Source: an uncultured Oscillospiraceae bacterium (GTDB taxonomy: Bacteria > Bacillota > Clostridia > Oscillospirales > Oscillospiraceae). From it: 64,000 bases of DNA. The position numbers were made by a program, and so were the translations under genes. The stretch is taken from NCBI GenBank assembly GCA_934589155.1, contig CAKTNP010000001.1, positions 93,592-157,591 on the forward strand, read 5' to 3'. The notes under the pieces are model-generated. The model was given only the letters and a program-made list of their open reading frames with translations, was not told where the DNA came from and searched no databases. This document shows positions 39,826-52,000 of this stretch, piece after piece (within the stretch, counting starts at the first letter, position 1; the number at the start of each line of letters is the position of its first letter).

Positions 39826-41112
39826 ATGGATACGAAAACCTCCCATAAAACCAAAAGCGGAAACAACTGGCTTTGGATCGCCGTGGCTCTGCTTGTTATA
39901 TTGATTCTGGTGACCTGGTCCCTGCTGGCCGGCATCATGAAGAACGCCTACGGCGTTCCCAGCGATGTGATCGCCTTAACGCCCCGAGAAAGCGGCAAGA
40001 CCGTGTATCGGATCTTCTACCGGCCGGTGGAGGGCCGGGGCGGCGCCGTCACCGAGGATGAAAAGACCCGGTGGGCCTCTCAGACGGACATCGACCTGTT
40101 CCAAAGCTCCTATCCCAATGAGGAGGGAGCGATCACGGTAAACGCCGAAAACGGCGATAAGCTCATCGCCCCCGGCACTACCAACCGCTATGTGTTCTCC
40201 GTGCAGAACACCGGAAATCTCACCCTTTCCTATTCCGTGACCATGCAGAGCGTCCTGAACGAGGAAAATCGGAATATCGCAATGGAATTCCGCCTCCGCC
40301 GGGGCAGCGAATGGCTGGTCGGCGACGAGACCCATTGGGCCTCCATGGCGGAACTGAACGCAGCGGAAGAAAAGGCGGACCTGAATCCGGACAAGCGGGA
40401 CCAGTTCCTGCTGGAATGGCGCTGGGCCTTTGAGGGCAGCGACCAGGAGGACACGGCCCTGGCGGAGATCGCCTCCGGCCGCACCGATGCCTTTTCTCTG
40501 ACGATTTTCACCGTGGCCGAGGAAGTCCCCAATGCCGCGGCGGTAAACGGAGACGGCGAACTGCTGTACCAGCGGGTCATCGGGGCCAAGGAGATTGCGC
40601 TGTTCGTCCTGGACCTGGCGCTGCTGGCAGGTTTGATTCTGCTCCTTCTGTGGCGAAGAAGCGTCTATGTGACCGGCTTCGTATCCGGCGCGGGAAAGGA
40701 CGGGCTTTCCTGCGGACGCAAGGAAAGCGGCATCCGCCCCGATGGCCGGTTCCTGTTCCCCCGTGTGTACACCGGCAAGCGGCGCTTTGCCCTGGGGGAT
40801 GCCCGGCTTGACTGGCGCCTGAAGCGGAAAAACGGCGTAGACGGGCTCCGCTTTGAAAGAACAAAGAGCGGCGCCCCGGTGGTTCTGATCGGCCGGGACA
40901 TTCGCGCCGTTGAGATATTCCTTACCGCCGGTGGGAACAAGCTCGCATTCACCGAGAGCCGCTGGGCGGCCATTGACCGCAAGAATAACGTATACACGCC
41001 GGACGGCCTGCGGGAGCCGGACGAGAACGGCTGCAATGAAACGCCGGACGGCCTGACGGCGGATCGGCATAAGAAGTATTCATTCGCCGAAAAAGCGGGG
41101 GCGGCCCGATGA
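39826..41112 (+). CDS. Membrane protein with TasA-like ectodomain and unknown C-terminal domain
   Basis: A 428-residue protein. Residues about 14-38 form a membrane span (WLWIAVALLVILILVTWSLL). An outside domain of some 220 residues has TasA-like features (GDKLIAPGTTNRYVFSVQNT, WRWAFEGSDQEDTALAE). A second span follows near 270-290 (FVLDLALLAGLILLLLW), then a basic C-terminal domain of 140 residues (GRKESGIRPDGRFLFPRVYT) that should be cytoplasmic and that I do not recognise. AAAGGAG at eight bases. It may anchor fibres to the membrane or sense them. The end overlaps sipW copy 2 by four bases. Confidence 0.7.
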   Translation: MDTKTSHKTKSGNNWLWIAVALLVILILVTWSLLAGIMKNAYGVPSDVIALTPRESGKTVYRIFYRPVEGRGGAVTEDEKTRWASQTDIDLFQSSYPNEEGAITVNAENGDKLIAPGTTNRYVFSVQNTGNLTLSYSVTMQSVLNEENRNIAMEFRLRRGSEWLVGDETHWASMAELNAAEEKADLNPDKRDQFLLEWRWAFEGSDQEDTALAEIASGRTDAFSLTIFTVAEEVPNAAAVNGDGELLYQRVIGAKEIALFVLDLALLAGLILLLLWRRSVYVTGFVSGAGKDGLSCGRKESGIRPDGRFLFPRVYTGKRRFALGDARLDWRLKRKNGVDGLRFERTKSGAPVVLIGRDIRAVEIFLTAGGNKLAFTESRWAAIDRKNNVYTPDGLREPDENGCNETPDGLTADRHKKYSFAEKAGAAR

Positions 41113-41681
41113 AAAAAGCAAGATCCGGCAGGGGCAGGCCCGTCCTTCGGCGTGTCGTGCTGGTGATTCTCGGCCTGCTGCTGGGCGTTAACGTGTATCT
41201 GCTCAATGCCAAGAATGTGGCGGGGAACCAGATGCCCATGCCCTTCGGCTATGGTGTCGCCGCGGTCCTTTCCGGCAGTATGGAGCCCACCTTTTCCAAA
41301 GGGGACCTGATTTTCGTAAAAGAAACGGATAAAATCGCCGTCGGCGACATTGTGGTGTACCGCTCCGGCCGGGAGCTGATCGTGCACCGGGTCATTGACC
41401 TCACTGGCGACCGGGTCACCACCCAGGGGGACGCCAACAACGTGCCGGACCCTGCCTTTGACCGGGCCAACGTGGTGGGCGCAGTCGTGGGGTGGATCCC
41501 CGGAGTCGGCACCGTGGTGACGCTTTTGAAAACGCCTGCGGCCTGCGTTCTGATCCTGGCCGCCGCCTTCCTGCTGATCGAGCTGTCCTTCCGCAGGGAG
41601 AAAGATAGAGACGAGAAAAAGCTGGATGCCATCAAAGATGAGATCCGGCGCTTGAAGGAAGAAAGAGAAAGCGGGGACTGA
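41109..41681 (+). CDS. sipW: SipW-type signal peptidase I (second copy)
   Basis: A 190-residue peptidase with span about residues 14-33, catalytic Ser in LSGSMEPTF (near 56), His in VHRVI (near 94), Asp in TQGDANN (near 110), a second span (about 142-162) and a charged tail. It differs considerably from copy 1, so it is not a recent duplicate. The start overlaps the preceding gene (ATGA), and the next TasA-like gene follows in two bases. Two peptidases in one operon suggest each serves its own substrates, for instance copy 2 the later genes. Confidence 0.9.
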   Translation: MKKARSGRGRPVLRRVVLVILGLLLGVNVYLLNAKNVAGNQMPMPFGYGVAAVLSGSMEPTFSKGDLIFVKETDKIAVGDIVVYRSGRELIVHRVIDLTGDRVTTQGDANNVPDPAFDRANVVGAVVGWIPGVGTVVTLLKTPAACVLILAAAFLLIELSFRREKDRDEKKLDAIKDEIRRLKEERESGD

Positions 41682-41683
41682 GA

Positions 41684-42226
41684 ATGCGTAAGACAAAGAA
41701 AAGGAAAGGCAATGCCGCCCTCTGGGCTGCGGCGATTCTCCTGTGCATGGTCCTGCTTTCCACCCATATGACCAGCGGCTTGTACGCAAGATACGCGGCG
41801 GTCTCCGGCGGCAGCGACGGCGCCCGGGTGGCGGCCTTCGTGCTTGATGTGGAGGATGAGACTGACCACACCGTTGACGTTTCTCAGGTGAATGCCCCGG
41901 GAAAAAGCACCACCTTCCGGTTTACGGTCCGCAATCACAACGATTCCCGGTCCAGCGAGGTCACGGAAGAGTATCAGCTTTTTGCGGAGCTCCATGGCAG
42001 TCTCCCGCTTACCGTGACGGTGACGGGAGAGGGGACGAATATGAGCCTGACCAATTCGGCGGCGCAGGAAAATGCGTCCGCCGTAAAGCTGTTTCAGGCC
42101 GGAGAAAACGGAGAGCACACCTACACGGTAACGGTCACCTGGCCGGAGGGTGAAAAGGATCCGCAATACGCCAATGCGGGGCTGTCGGAAGTGGTCCTGC
42201 GGATCTCGGCCTGGCAGGTCGATTAG
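41684..42226 (+). CDS. TasA/camelysin-like secreted protein 2
   Basis: A 180-residue protein with a SipW-type signal segment (ALWAAAILLCMVLLSTHMTSG then LYARYAAVSGG, here shown in parts), and a mature beta-rich domain (GARVAAFVLDVEDE; VNAPGKSTTFRFTVRNHND; ISAWQVD end). It is smaller and more diverged than protein 1, as expected for a minor or tip subunit. Ribosome site GGGGA/GAG lies across the preceding stop. Confidence 0.82.
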   Translation: MRKTKKRKGNAALWAAAILLCMVLLSTHMTSGLYARYAAVSGGSDGARVAAFVLDVEDETDHTVDVSQVNAPGKSTTFRFTVRNHNDSRSSEVTEEYQLFAELHGSLPLTVTVTGEGTNMSLTNSAAQENASAVKLFQAGENGEHTYTVTVTWPEGEKDPQYANAGLSEVVLRISAWQVD

Positions 42227-42236
42227 GAGGAGCAAG

Positions 42237-43028
42237 ATGGCACAAAAGAAAAACCGGTCCAAGAAGATTATTGTGGCTGTCCTGCTGGGGCTCCTTGCCG
42301 CAGCCGCGCTTATGGGCCTTGCGGTCGCAAAGTACGTTGCCGGCAATCGGCGCGCGGCGGAGATCCACGCCTCCGGATTCCATTTTTCATCGGATTATCT
42401 GGAGACGGAGGGGGCGGCGCGGAACGTTTCCGATTGGGACGCCCAGGGCGTCGTATTCCGGTTGTACAACTACGAAAAAGAGAACACGGCACAGATCTCC
42501 GACACCGCGGTGGATTACCGGATCACGGTGCCCGACGGGTGGCAGATCAGCTCCGTCAAGACCGATGGGGGTGACCGGGTCAGTGCGGTGAACGGCGTCT
42601 ATACCATGGCGAAAAGCGATATCGGCTATGCCCATACCGTCACCGTGAAGTATGTGGGATCGGGCCGGCCCGATTCCGTGGAGATCACGGCGGCAGCCGT
42701 TTCTCCCTACGAAAAAGAGCTGAAGGCCGTCTTCCGGCTCCCGGACCGGAGCGAGCCTGCCTTCACCGTCACCGATTGCGGCGGCGCGGTGCGCATGACC
42801 GTGTATTCCAACAACTATGCGGGGCCCATTCTGGTCAAGTGGCCCCAGGCCAAGGTTTCTCCGGACAATGTCAACGCCGATGTGGACATGTCGGCGTGGC
42901 TGACAGAGGAGGGCGCCGACGGCAGGACCTTTACCGCAGAGGCCCACCACACCTACACGCTTTATTTTATGAAGGTCGACGACGGAGAAATCGCAGAATC
43001 GGAGTTTTCGGTAGAAAGGGGGAGATGA
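42237..43028 (+). CDS. TasA-like secreted protein 3, diverged
   Basis: A 263-residue protein: a basic start MAQKKNRSKK, a hydrophobic segment (IIVAVLLGLLAAAALMGLAV), then AKYVAGNRRAAEIHASGFHF, which parallels the SipW-type FAKY region. Beta-rich exported body without close family match (VDYRITVPDGWQISSVKTDG; SPYEKELKAVFRLPDRSEPA). AGGAGG six to seven bases before ATG. One base separates its stop from the giant gene, so they share translation control; it may help present the giant protein. Confidence 0.72.
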   Translation: MAQKKNRSKKIIVAVLLGLLAAAALMGLAVAKYVAGNRRAAEIHASGFHFSSDYLETEGAARNVSDWDAQGVVFRLYNYEKENTAQISDTAVDYRITVPDGWQISSVKTDGGDRVSAVNGVYTMAKSDIGYAHTVTVKYVGSGRPDSVEITAAAVSPYEKELKAVFRLPDRSEPAFTVTDCGGAVRMTVYSNNYAGPILVKWPQAKVSPDNVNADVDMSAWLTEEGADGRTFTAEAHHTYTLYFMKVDDGEIAESEFSVERGR

Positions 43029-43029
43029 G

Positions 43030-46000
43030 ATGCTGAAGAATAGAGCGAATTCCGTATTTCACAGGACCATTGCGGCGCTGCTTGCCTTCATTCTGCTCCT
43101 CTCTGACATTCCGCTTACCGTCTATGCCAACGAGACCGGCACCCCCGACGACAACACCTCCGTCGTGATTACGGATTATAATCAGGACTTTATCGCCTAC
43201 AACTACTATTGCTATCTGAACAGTACCGGCTCTTCCATGATCGGCGGAACCGGCTATGCCGTTTCCGGCACCTCCGGGACTCGATCCGTGATCCTGGGCG
43301 ACCAGACCGGAGAGAACCTGACGGAAGATCAAAAGCCCAAGACAAACGACATTCAGGTGACCCTGAACGGGCTGACCCTGAACGGTGACGCCGTTTTTGA
43401 GGTCCGGCCCGTATATGGCGGAGCCAATAAGGTCGCTGCGGAGGTGACGGCCGCGTCCTCTCTGGAGCGGCTGCGCCTGACGGAAAAGGCCGTCATGACC
43501 CTGGCGGTTAATGCGGACACAACCATCACCGATCTGACCCTGGCGGAGGGCGCGGAGCTTCGTGTCAGCGTGGCGGGCGGAGTCACCCTGTCTCTCGGCG
43601 CCGTCACCGGCTCCGGCAAGCTGATCCTCTCCGGAGCGGGCACCGTGGCCCTTTCCGATAAGATCGAGGTCGGCACCCTGGAGATCTCCGACGTGACCGT
43701 GGCCGGCAGCGGCACATCCTCCGTTTCTGCCCTGGATTCCCTGGTCCTGCACAGCGGTACCGTCCGGCAGCTGAGCTTGTTCGGCTATGGGGACGGCGCC
43801 GCGGGTGCCCGGACCCTGACGCTGGAGGGCGGCAACTTTTATGATGTAGCCGCCGTGGGCGTGCGTGAGGGCAATACCGCTGTCACCCTGCGTGTTTCCG
43901 GGCTGAATCTGGCGGGCCTGACCAATACCAACGTCTATTATGATTATGCCATTGCATACCAATATAACGGCAGCTCCGTCAATGACGAGAGCTGGCCCCA
44001 GACCTACCGGGTGAAGTACGCCAGCGTCTGCGACGCGGCCCATGCCTCCACGGTGGGCAGCCGAGCCCTGCCTTCTTACAGCCTCCCGGGCTATGCCTTT
44101 ACCGGCTGGCGGATGGCAGACGGGGCTCCCATGCTGGAGCTGCCTTCCGCCGAGACTGTGGGTGACCTGGTGCTCAGCGCGCAGCTGCAGGCCGGAAAGG
44201 TGGGCGTGACCTTTGATCTGGGCTTTGACCCCACGGAGTTGACCAGCGATAAGAACGGGGACGGAACTCTTCCCACCAGAACCTGGGCCCAGAGCGCCGC
44301 CGTGGGCGGAGATCTGGCCCTGACCGTGCCCCAGCGCTTTGGCTATGTGTTTGCGGGCTGGAAGGTCACCACCGGAACGACCCGGCAGCTCCCCGCGGAA
44401 GATGCCTCCATGACCGTCGCCTTTTCGGATCTGACGGAGCGGGAGGGCACATATACCCTGAATCTGGAGGCCCAGTGGGAGCAGGATACCTTCCCCATCC
44501 GACTCCAGCCTGCCATCGGCTTCGGCGGCAGCATCAATAATATGGAGGTCTCCGTGGACGGCGGCGCCAGCTGGATGAGCTTTGCCGCCCTTGCGGCGCA
44601 GTCACCCCATATGCTCTGGGACGCAGGGACCAATACCTGCAGCTTTGACATTGAAATCGCTTACCAGGAGACCCTTCAGGACTTTTTCAAGCGGGTGTTC
44701 GGTGAGGATTCTCTGTATCCCATCCTGCGGGACACCAGGACCATTGCCGGCGGCAGGATGCGCTTTATCTGCTGGAAGACCGCCGAAGGTACGACCCTTC
44801 AGGCTTACTCCCAGTTCGACCTGGGAAACAGCGGCTTTTTGACAAAGGCCGCCTCCCAGACCTTGTCCGAATTCCATACCTTCCTGAAGGCCAGCCCCGT
44901 GGTGCTGGGCACCGGATGGAGCAGCACATTGAACTTCACGCTGACCACCGATCTGCCGGATGGCTGGTCTGTGCTGGTGGGCGGAAAAACCGACGGCTTT
45001 GCGGTAACGCCGGATGAAAACGGCAACGTTACCGTGGACGCGGGCCAGCCGGTCTATTACCGTGTGGCTCGGTCCTCCGATGACCGCATCAGTGCCTGGG
45101 TGTTCGCAGCGGAGCAGGGCACGGAGCAGCTGTGTCCGGCTCTGGAGCCTGTCTCCGGCGGCAGCCAGTACCTGTACTATAAATTTGTCATGCCCGGCAG
45201 CGACGTAACGGCCGACCACTGCGGCGGTTCCCGGAAGGTCTATGTAGACCTGTCCCAGAGCCCCGTTACCCTGGCGGAAAACGTCAGCTACGCGGGCCTG
45301 ACGGGGATCCACGGCTTCTGGTATGACCGGAAAATGGCAAGGCAGAGCTATGACGATGTTCTCATCAACGCAATGACCCCTCTGTTCTTTACCACGGATC
45401 GGGCGGATACCTCAGCCTATACGAACGTGACCGGCAGCGAGACGGAAAGCGGCTGGTACTTCTATGAATTCAACTGGAACAGCAAGCCTTTCTTTGTCAC
45501 CAGCCGGAATGAGGCTACCCAGAACCGGCTGACCCTGGTGAACAAGGCCAGCGTCTACCTGCGGGACTGTAACCTTGTGGCCACCGACAGCTTCCGGGAT
45601 AAGGCCGAGGGCCTGAACCTGGATGGGAAGGTCTTCAATACCGCGAATGTGGATCTGCGGGAATACGGCAATATCATCATCGACCGCTCCACCGCCAACT
45701 ATACCCCCAGCATTGTTGTGGACGGCACCAACACGGTGGCCTGTATCAGCACGGATAAGTTCTATACGGATTTGGCCCACTACAACACCATCAACGTGTA
45801 CGGCGCTGCGGGAAAGCAGAGCGATTTCCTCACCCTGGGCACGGTCATGGGCAGCTTCGCCGTGGGCTTCCGTTACCTGACGGTTCGTCAGTATGAAAAA
45901 GGCGAGCCGTACACGGATTTCCTGGCCATTGTGGCGGCCTGGAAGCAGGGCGATAACTCCTATCAGAGCTACATGCAGGACTGCACCCTGGATGCCGCCG

Positions 46001-49000
46001 ACAGAATGTGGTGCGGCACCTATCGAACAGTCTTTACTTCTTCCCGGATAGATATCCTGTCCTTCCCTGAGACCTCAAATCAGCGTGTGTCCCAGCCCTC
46101 CTTCGACAACTGCAACGTGCACGTTTATGGGGATGTGTACACGGACCACCTCTTTACCGCACTGGGAACTACCTCCGTGGTCATTGACGGCAATCTGCTC
46201 ATGTCCAGTAGCTATTACACCCACAGGGCGGAGATCAACACCACGGGCACCGTTATCGTAAAAGGGAACCGGGTGGAGGTCCCCGTCATGATGATGCGGA
46301 AAGGTACGCTGATCTGCAACGAGCTGATGGTTTCCCAGTCCTCGAGCTTCACCGGCGGTACCGTCGTCACCAACGTTCTTGCAGAAAGAGCCGACACGGG
46401 AAACGGTTTGGAGACCAATGCCGACGGCTATCCCTTCGGCCGGACCGTCAGCAATGCTTCCGGTACCTTTGCTTTTACCTTCAGCGGCAGCAAAATCTAT
46501 CTCCTCGGCCACTACGCCACCGCTGCCAACGGCAGCTATGACCCCAAGCTGGACCGGGATATCACGACCCTGTCCGCAGGCAATCCCATAAAGCCCATTA
46601 CCGAGCGGTACCTGGACGGCGGGGCCTATACCGACGAGGAATTGGCCGATTCTGTGGCTGCGGCGGCAGCGGGAGCGCAGGAGTGCGTCTCCCTGGGCAA
46701 GACCGACTACGTTCCCGGCAGCTCCGCCTGTGTCCGCACGGTGTCCATCACCGGCGGCGCCATTTGCGCGGCAGGGAACATCACCTTCTACAACGATACC
46801 ACCGTCTCCGGCGGCACCGTCATTGCCCAGGGCAGCCTCGCCAGCAAGCGGGACCTCACTATCACCGGCGGCTCCGTCACTGCGGCGGAGGTGGGCAATG
46901 CCTACAACGCCTCCCGGTCCGAGGACGGCCTGGTGCGTTGGGCCCGGACGGACATCACCGGCGGCACCGTCACCACGGATCGGATCGGCGCACTGACGTC
47001 TAAGATTCGCGGAGTGGAGGCCCGGAGCTATGTCACCATTGCCGAGACCGGCGTGACGGTCAGCCCCATGACCGCCGGCGGCACCGTGACGGTCTCCAGC
47101 GACCTGAAGGTGAACTATCACCTGGCCGACGGCCTGACCCTGGATCCCTCGGCCCAGATGCCGGACAATGTCCGGTACCTGTCCACGGACTACCGGCCCG
47201 GCCGGAGCCTGGAGGGCCAGCTTGTTCTGTCTGAGACAGACAGCGAGGCGGTCGTCCGATTTGCCCCGCCGAAGGCCGCCGCCGGTGAGACCGCCGATTG
47301 GGCCCTGGGCGGCGTCAACGGCGAAATTGTCGGGTTTGTGGACAATGAGGGCCGCGTCAACGGCAGCAGCGCCTCTGCTTTTGTGTACGGCGAAGGCTGT
47401 TCCCTGGAGCTCTACGCCGTAAAGGGCAGCAACGCTCTGGTCATTCGGACGGGGAGCGAATACCTGTCTCAGGCCCTGGTGACCAACGGTGGTGTGACAA
47501 CGGATCTTATCTTTACCGACGGCACCGCCAATGTAGGATCCGGCAGCACCGTATCCTTTACGGTTCCCGCCGCCATGAAGGATAAGGTCATCGTTGCCTA
47601 TTATGATGATAACCAGGTCCTCTACAATGCCTGCACCTCCGCCCCGGAGCAAAACGCCGACGGCACCTATACCTACCGGTTTGAGATGCCCCGGTCTGCT
47701 GCGGAGATCTGGATCAGCGACTGGTTCGACCTGTACCTGGACCGTTACCCGGTGACCTTTACGGGGGAGGGCTTCGCCACGGAGTATGGCACCCTTTCCG
47801 GGGACGGAACCTATACCTTTACGGCCTCCCGGAACTTCACCTATGAGGGCGGTATCCGCCTGTCGGAGTATGGCGCAAAGACGGCCCGATATGCTCCCTA
47901 TTTTACGGTGGGCGGATCAAAACAATGGCAAGCGGAGACCCTTAGATTCTCCGCCGGCTCCGCCACCACCAATATGATCCACTTCACCGGGGACTTTGAT
48001 AACCTTTCCGACGGCGCCCGGCAGCGGCAGATCGTCCTCAGCAACTTGATCCAGACCTACACCGAGCAGACTTCTCCCCAGACCGTTTTGGAGGAGGGGG
48101 CCCAGGTCCGTCTGGGCGTCGACGGCCATGTGGCCCTGTATACGGTCCATGTCCCGGAGACCGCCAGTATTGAGATCTACGGCGTCAACGGCGCCTCCGA
48201 AACCGGCGTGGACCTGCCGGATACGCTCTGGATCCGGGGCGACGGGAATTATAGTCTGGGCAATATGAAGGGCCGCTGCGGCAATATTACCCTGAAGGAC
48301 CTGTTCTATTCCCAGAGAAGTCAGGGCGGCGGCGGCATCGGCTGCGATTACGTCTACCAGACCTCTGCCAAGCTGGTCATGCAGAACTGCGCCGTGGTCA
48401 ACAACAATTATTATAATGCCACCTGGCTCGCCCGGGGCATGCACGACGTGGTCCTGGACCGTTGTTATTTGTACATTGTCCTTGGCAATTGGCCCGGCTC
48501 CCTGATCCAGAACAGCCACAGCGTCACCCTGACCAACGGCACGGAGTACATCCTGAAATACGGCGCTCAGTATATTGCCTATTCCCCCTTCACGGTGACC
48601 CGTGAAGCCAAGTCGAGATACCGGGATGCCGTCTTTACGATCAAGGATTCCTCCATGCGCGTTATGGCCAATTTTGATGCTCAAAACGCAGTCTGCCACA
48701 GCTTCGACTGGATGTACGATGTGGTGGTGGAGGGCACCGGCAGCCTGACCTCGGACCGCTATCTGTCCCTGGATAAGCTGGTCATGAAGGACAGCGCCCG
48801 GGTGTCCGTGGGGGACGATTCCCACAACGGTTATCTCTTCTGCAGCGACCTCACCGTGGAGGACAGCGCCGTTCTGACCTCCGATTACATTGCCGTCAGC
48901 GGCTTCTACACGGTGGTGGATTCCGCCTGGACCCCCAATTATCAGCAGGGCGCCAAGAACGAGAACGCCTGGCGGAAGGAAGTCGCCAACGGGACAAACA

Positions 49001-52000
49001 TCCGGGATGGCGGCACCCTGACCATGAACGGCGGCACCGTTAACGCCGGTTACTTCGTCGGCGGCGATGTCAACGGAAGGATCGTCGTGAATGGAGGCAC
49101 CCTGAATGCGCCTCGGATCGGCAGCCTGGGGGCCTATATGGGCATCCTGTCCATGATGCCCGAAACGGATATCGTGTGGTGCCTGTTTTATGAGAAGATC
49201 CCTGCCGCCGGAAAGGCGGCGGTGGTGGAGATCACCGGCGGCACCGTAAACGTAGGCAAAAACGGATACTTAGGCGGCATGAACGCCGATGTCCGTGTCA
49301 GCGGCGGCACGGTGAACCTGGCGGATGGCGCCGTGCTGGGCATGACGGAGGAGCAGAAGAGCACCCTGGCTGACGATTATTCCGCCTCCGGCGACAGCAT
49401 CGCCGATCATACCGCCACAAACTGCGCCATCACCGTCACCGGTGGCACCGTCTCCGGTTCCGGCAGCATCTCTGCCCCCTATGGCACCGTGGAAGTTTCC
49501 GAGAAAGACGGCGATACCCGGGTCTCCGTTCGGAACTTTACGGCGGAATCCGGATCCGTCACCATCCGGAACGCCAACGGCGGCCTGGCGAACGCCTATC
49601 CCATGGGGGAGACGGGCGTCAGCCAAGAGGTGGGTGTGCTGGTCTCCGGTACCCTTTCCGCCAAGAACCTGTCCGTCCTGGATGGCGCGGCGGTCTACGC
49701 CGCCCAAGCCTACAGCGATGTGAAGGCGGAGGAAAGCGGCGTGCTGGAGATCACCCAGGACGCTGTGGGGAGCGAGACCCACACGGCTCTGTACACCGGC
49801 GGCTTCTTCGGCATGATGGGCAGCGGCAGCGTGGACTATAAGACCGTGAGACCCGCCCAGTCCGGCGGATATCAACAGAACGTCTATGGCACCAAGCGGG
49901 TGCTGATCCAGTACGAGCTGTGCGACGACACCGCGGACCCTGCGGCCAATGCCGCCGAAAACCCGGACGGCTTCCTGGTAGGCTCCTTTGCCGAGGATAC
50001 ATATAGGATCACGCTATCCGCGCCCACCCGGTTCGGCTATGATTTCGCCGGCTGGTATGAGCAGGCGGATTACAGCGGAAATCCCGTGACCCAGATTCTG
50101 ACCACCAACAGCCGCGACATCGTGCTCTACGCCAAGTGGACCCCCCGCATGATTCCCTTTACGGTCAGCGTATCGGCGGACCGGGTGGCGGACCTGATCT
50201 CCGCCGGGGAAACGGCGGGACTGGACGGCAGCTTCAACGGAGCCGGGAATGTGTTCACCTTCAATACCGTGGTCTATGTGCCCTATGGCTCCGTGATCAT
50301 TGGCACGGCGGACTCCGCCAACCAGGTCCACCTTGCGGATTATCAGCTGGCTACCTACAGCATTACCGAAATGATCTGGAAGAACGGCGCCGCCCAGACG
50401 ATCCTGTCCGCCGGCAGCACGGTGGTGGACCGCAGCATGGTGGAGGCCTATGACGCGGGAAGCGGGCCCCTGACCCTCTGTGTCAACACCGTGGCCAAGC
50501 GCCGGGTCTTGATGACCATGGACATGAACCTGAAAAACGGTCTGCCTCTGGGTGCGGTATTCAATAATACGGCGGAGCCGGATCGGAGTACCGGCACCAC
50601 CATCAGCTCCTATGTGGATTTCGGCAGGACCTTCGGCGATGCCGCAGGCTTTGCCGCGGACAGCAAGCTCATCGTCCCCTCTGCCCCCGGATACAGCTTT
50701 GTGATGTGGAACACCGCGGCGGACGGCACCGGCGAAGAGGTCGCTGCGGACGAGGTGGTTTCCGGAACCTCGCCCCGTACCTTGTACGCCATTTGGAAGG
50801 CCAATCCCTACGACCTGGTCTTTGATGCCGGCGGCGGCAGTCTGGTCACCGCAGACAGCACCGCCCCCGGAGCCTCGGATACCCGGCAGGCGATTACCGG
50901 TACCGTTGTATATGACCGGAAGATCTGCGGAAATATCCAATATGAGGACGGCACCACCGGTTCGGGTTTCCCCTGCGCCTGGAAAAAGGGCTATGTGTTC
51001 TTAGGCTGGAGTTTCGAAGAAGAGGCGGAGTCCGTGGATCTGACCGCTGGGATGAAGCTGAATCTGACGAGTATTCCCGGCCTTGACCTGGATGGGCAGA
51101 CCGCCCTCACTCTCCACGCGGTGTATCGGAAGATCAAGGTGACCTACGTTCCCCGGGGAGGCACCTGGCAGGACCCTGCCATCGGCTCCGGAAAGGACAC
51201 CGTGACCGTGGAAGCGCCGGATTACGGCCAGGCTTTGGCGGGCTATGTTAAGGACGCCGAAGCTGACGGCACCGGCCGTTACGTGCTGACGGGCACCGTA
51301 TCGGCGGATTCGGTCTATGCGGCCTATTCCACCACCGCCGCGGGCTATAACGGCGGATATGTGGAGGGAGATTACCGGCAGACCATCCTGCGGAAGGGCT
51401 ATACCTTCTTTGGCTGGTATACCTCCCTCGAGGCCGCCCAGACCGCAGCGGAGCAGACTTCCGGGAACGATTTCTTCCCGGAGAACTACTCCGGCGCGGT
51501 GGGCACCGTCCCGGAGTACCAGGACATCACCCTTTACGCCTCCTGGAAGGCCAATGTGTACGACCTGAAGCTCAATGCCGGCACCAGCGCCTATTCCACC
51601 ATGGTGCAGGACAAAGTCACAGAAGGGCAAACCGTTTCCCTGCAGGTTGCCGGCGAGGTCAGGGGAGTCAATATCACCGAGCCCGAGATCCGTTGGCCCG
51701 CCCGCAGCGACTGGTATACCCATGCGGGCGCCGACGAGGATGAAAATGCCAAGAGATACCTGCTTGGCTTCACCTTCGATGAATTGGAGCCCGGCGATTC
51801 TCAGGAAGGCTCCGAGGGCTTTGCCGCTTATACCGCCTACGCCAGCATAGTGACCCGGCTCACCCGGGCTGACGCCATTTTCTACAAGGCGGAGGGTCAG
51901 ACCAGCGGCTCCATTTTCCGCTTGCCGGAGGACACGGAATACGGGAGTACCGTCATCCCCGGGACCACGGCCGTGCCGGATTATCCCACGGGCTATACCA

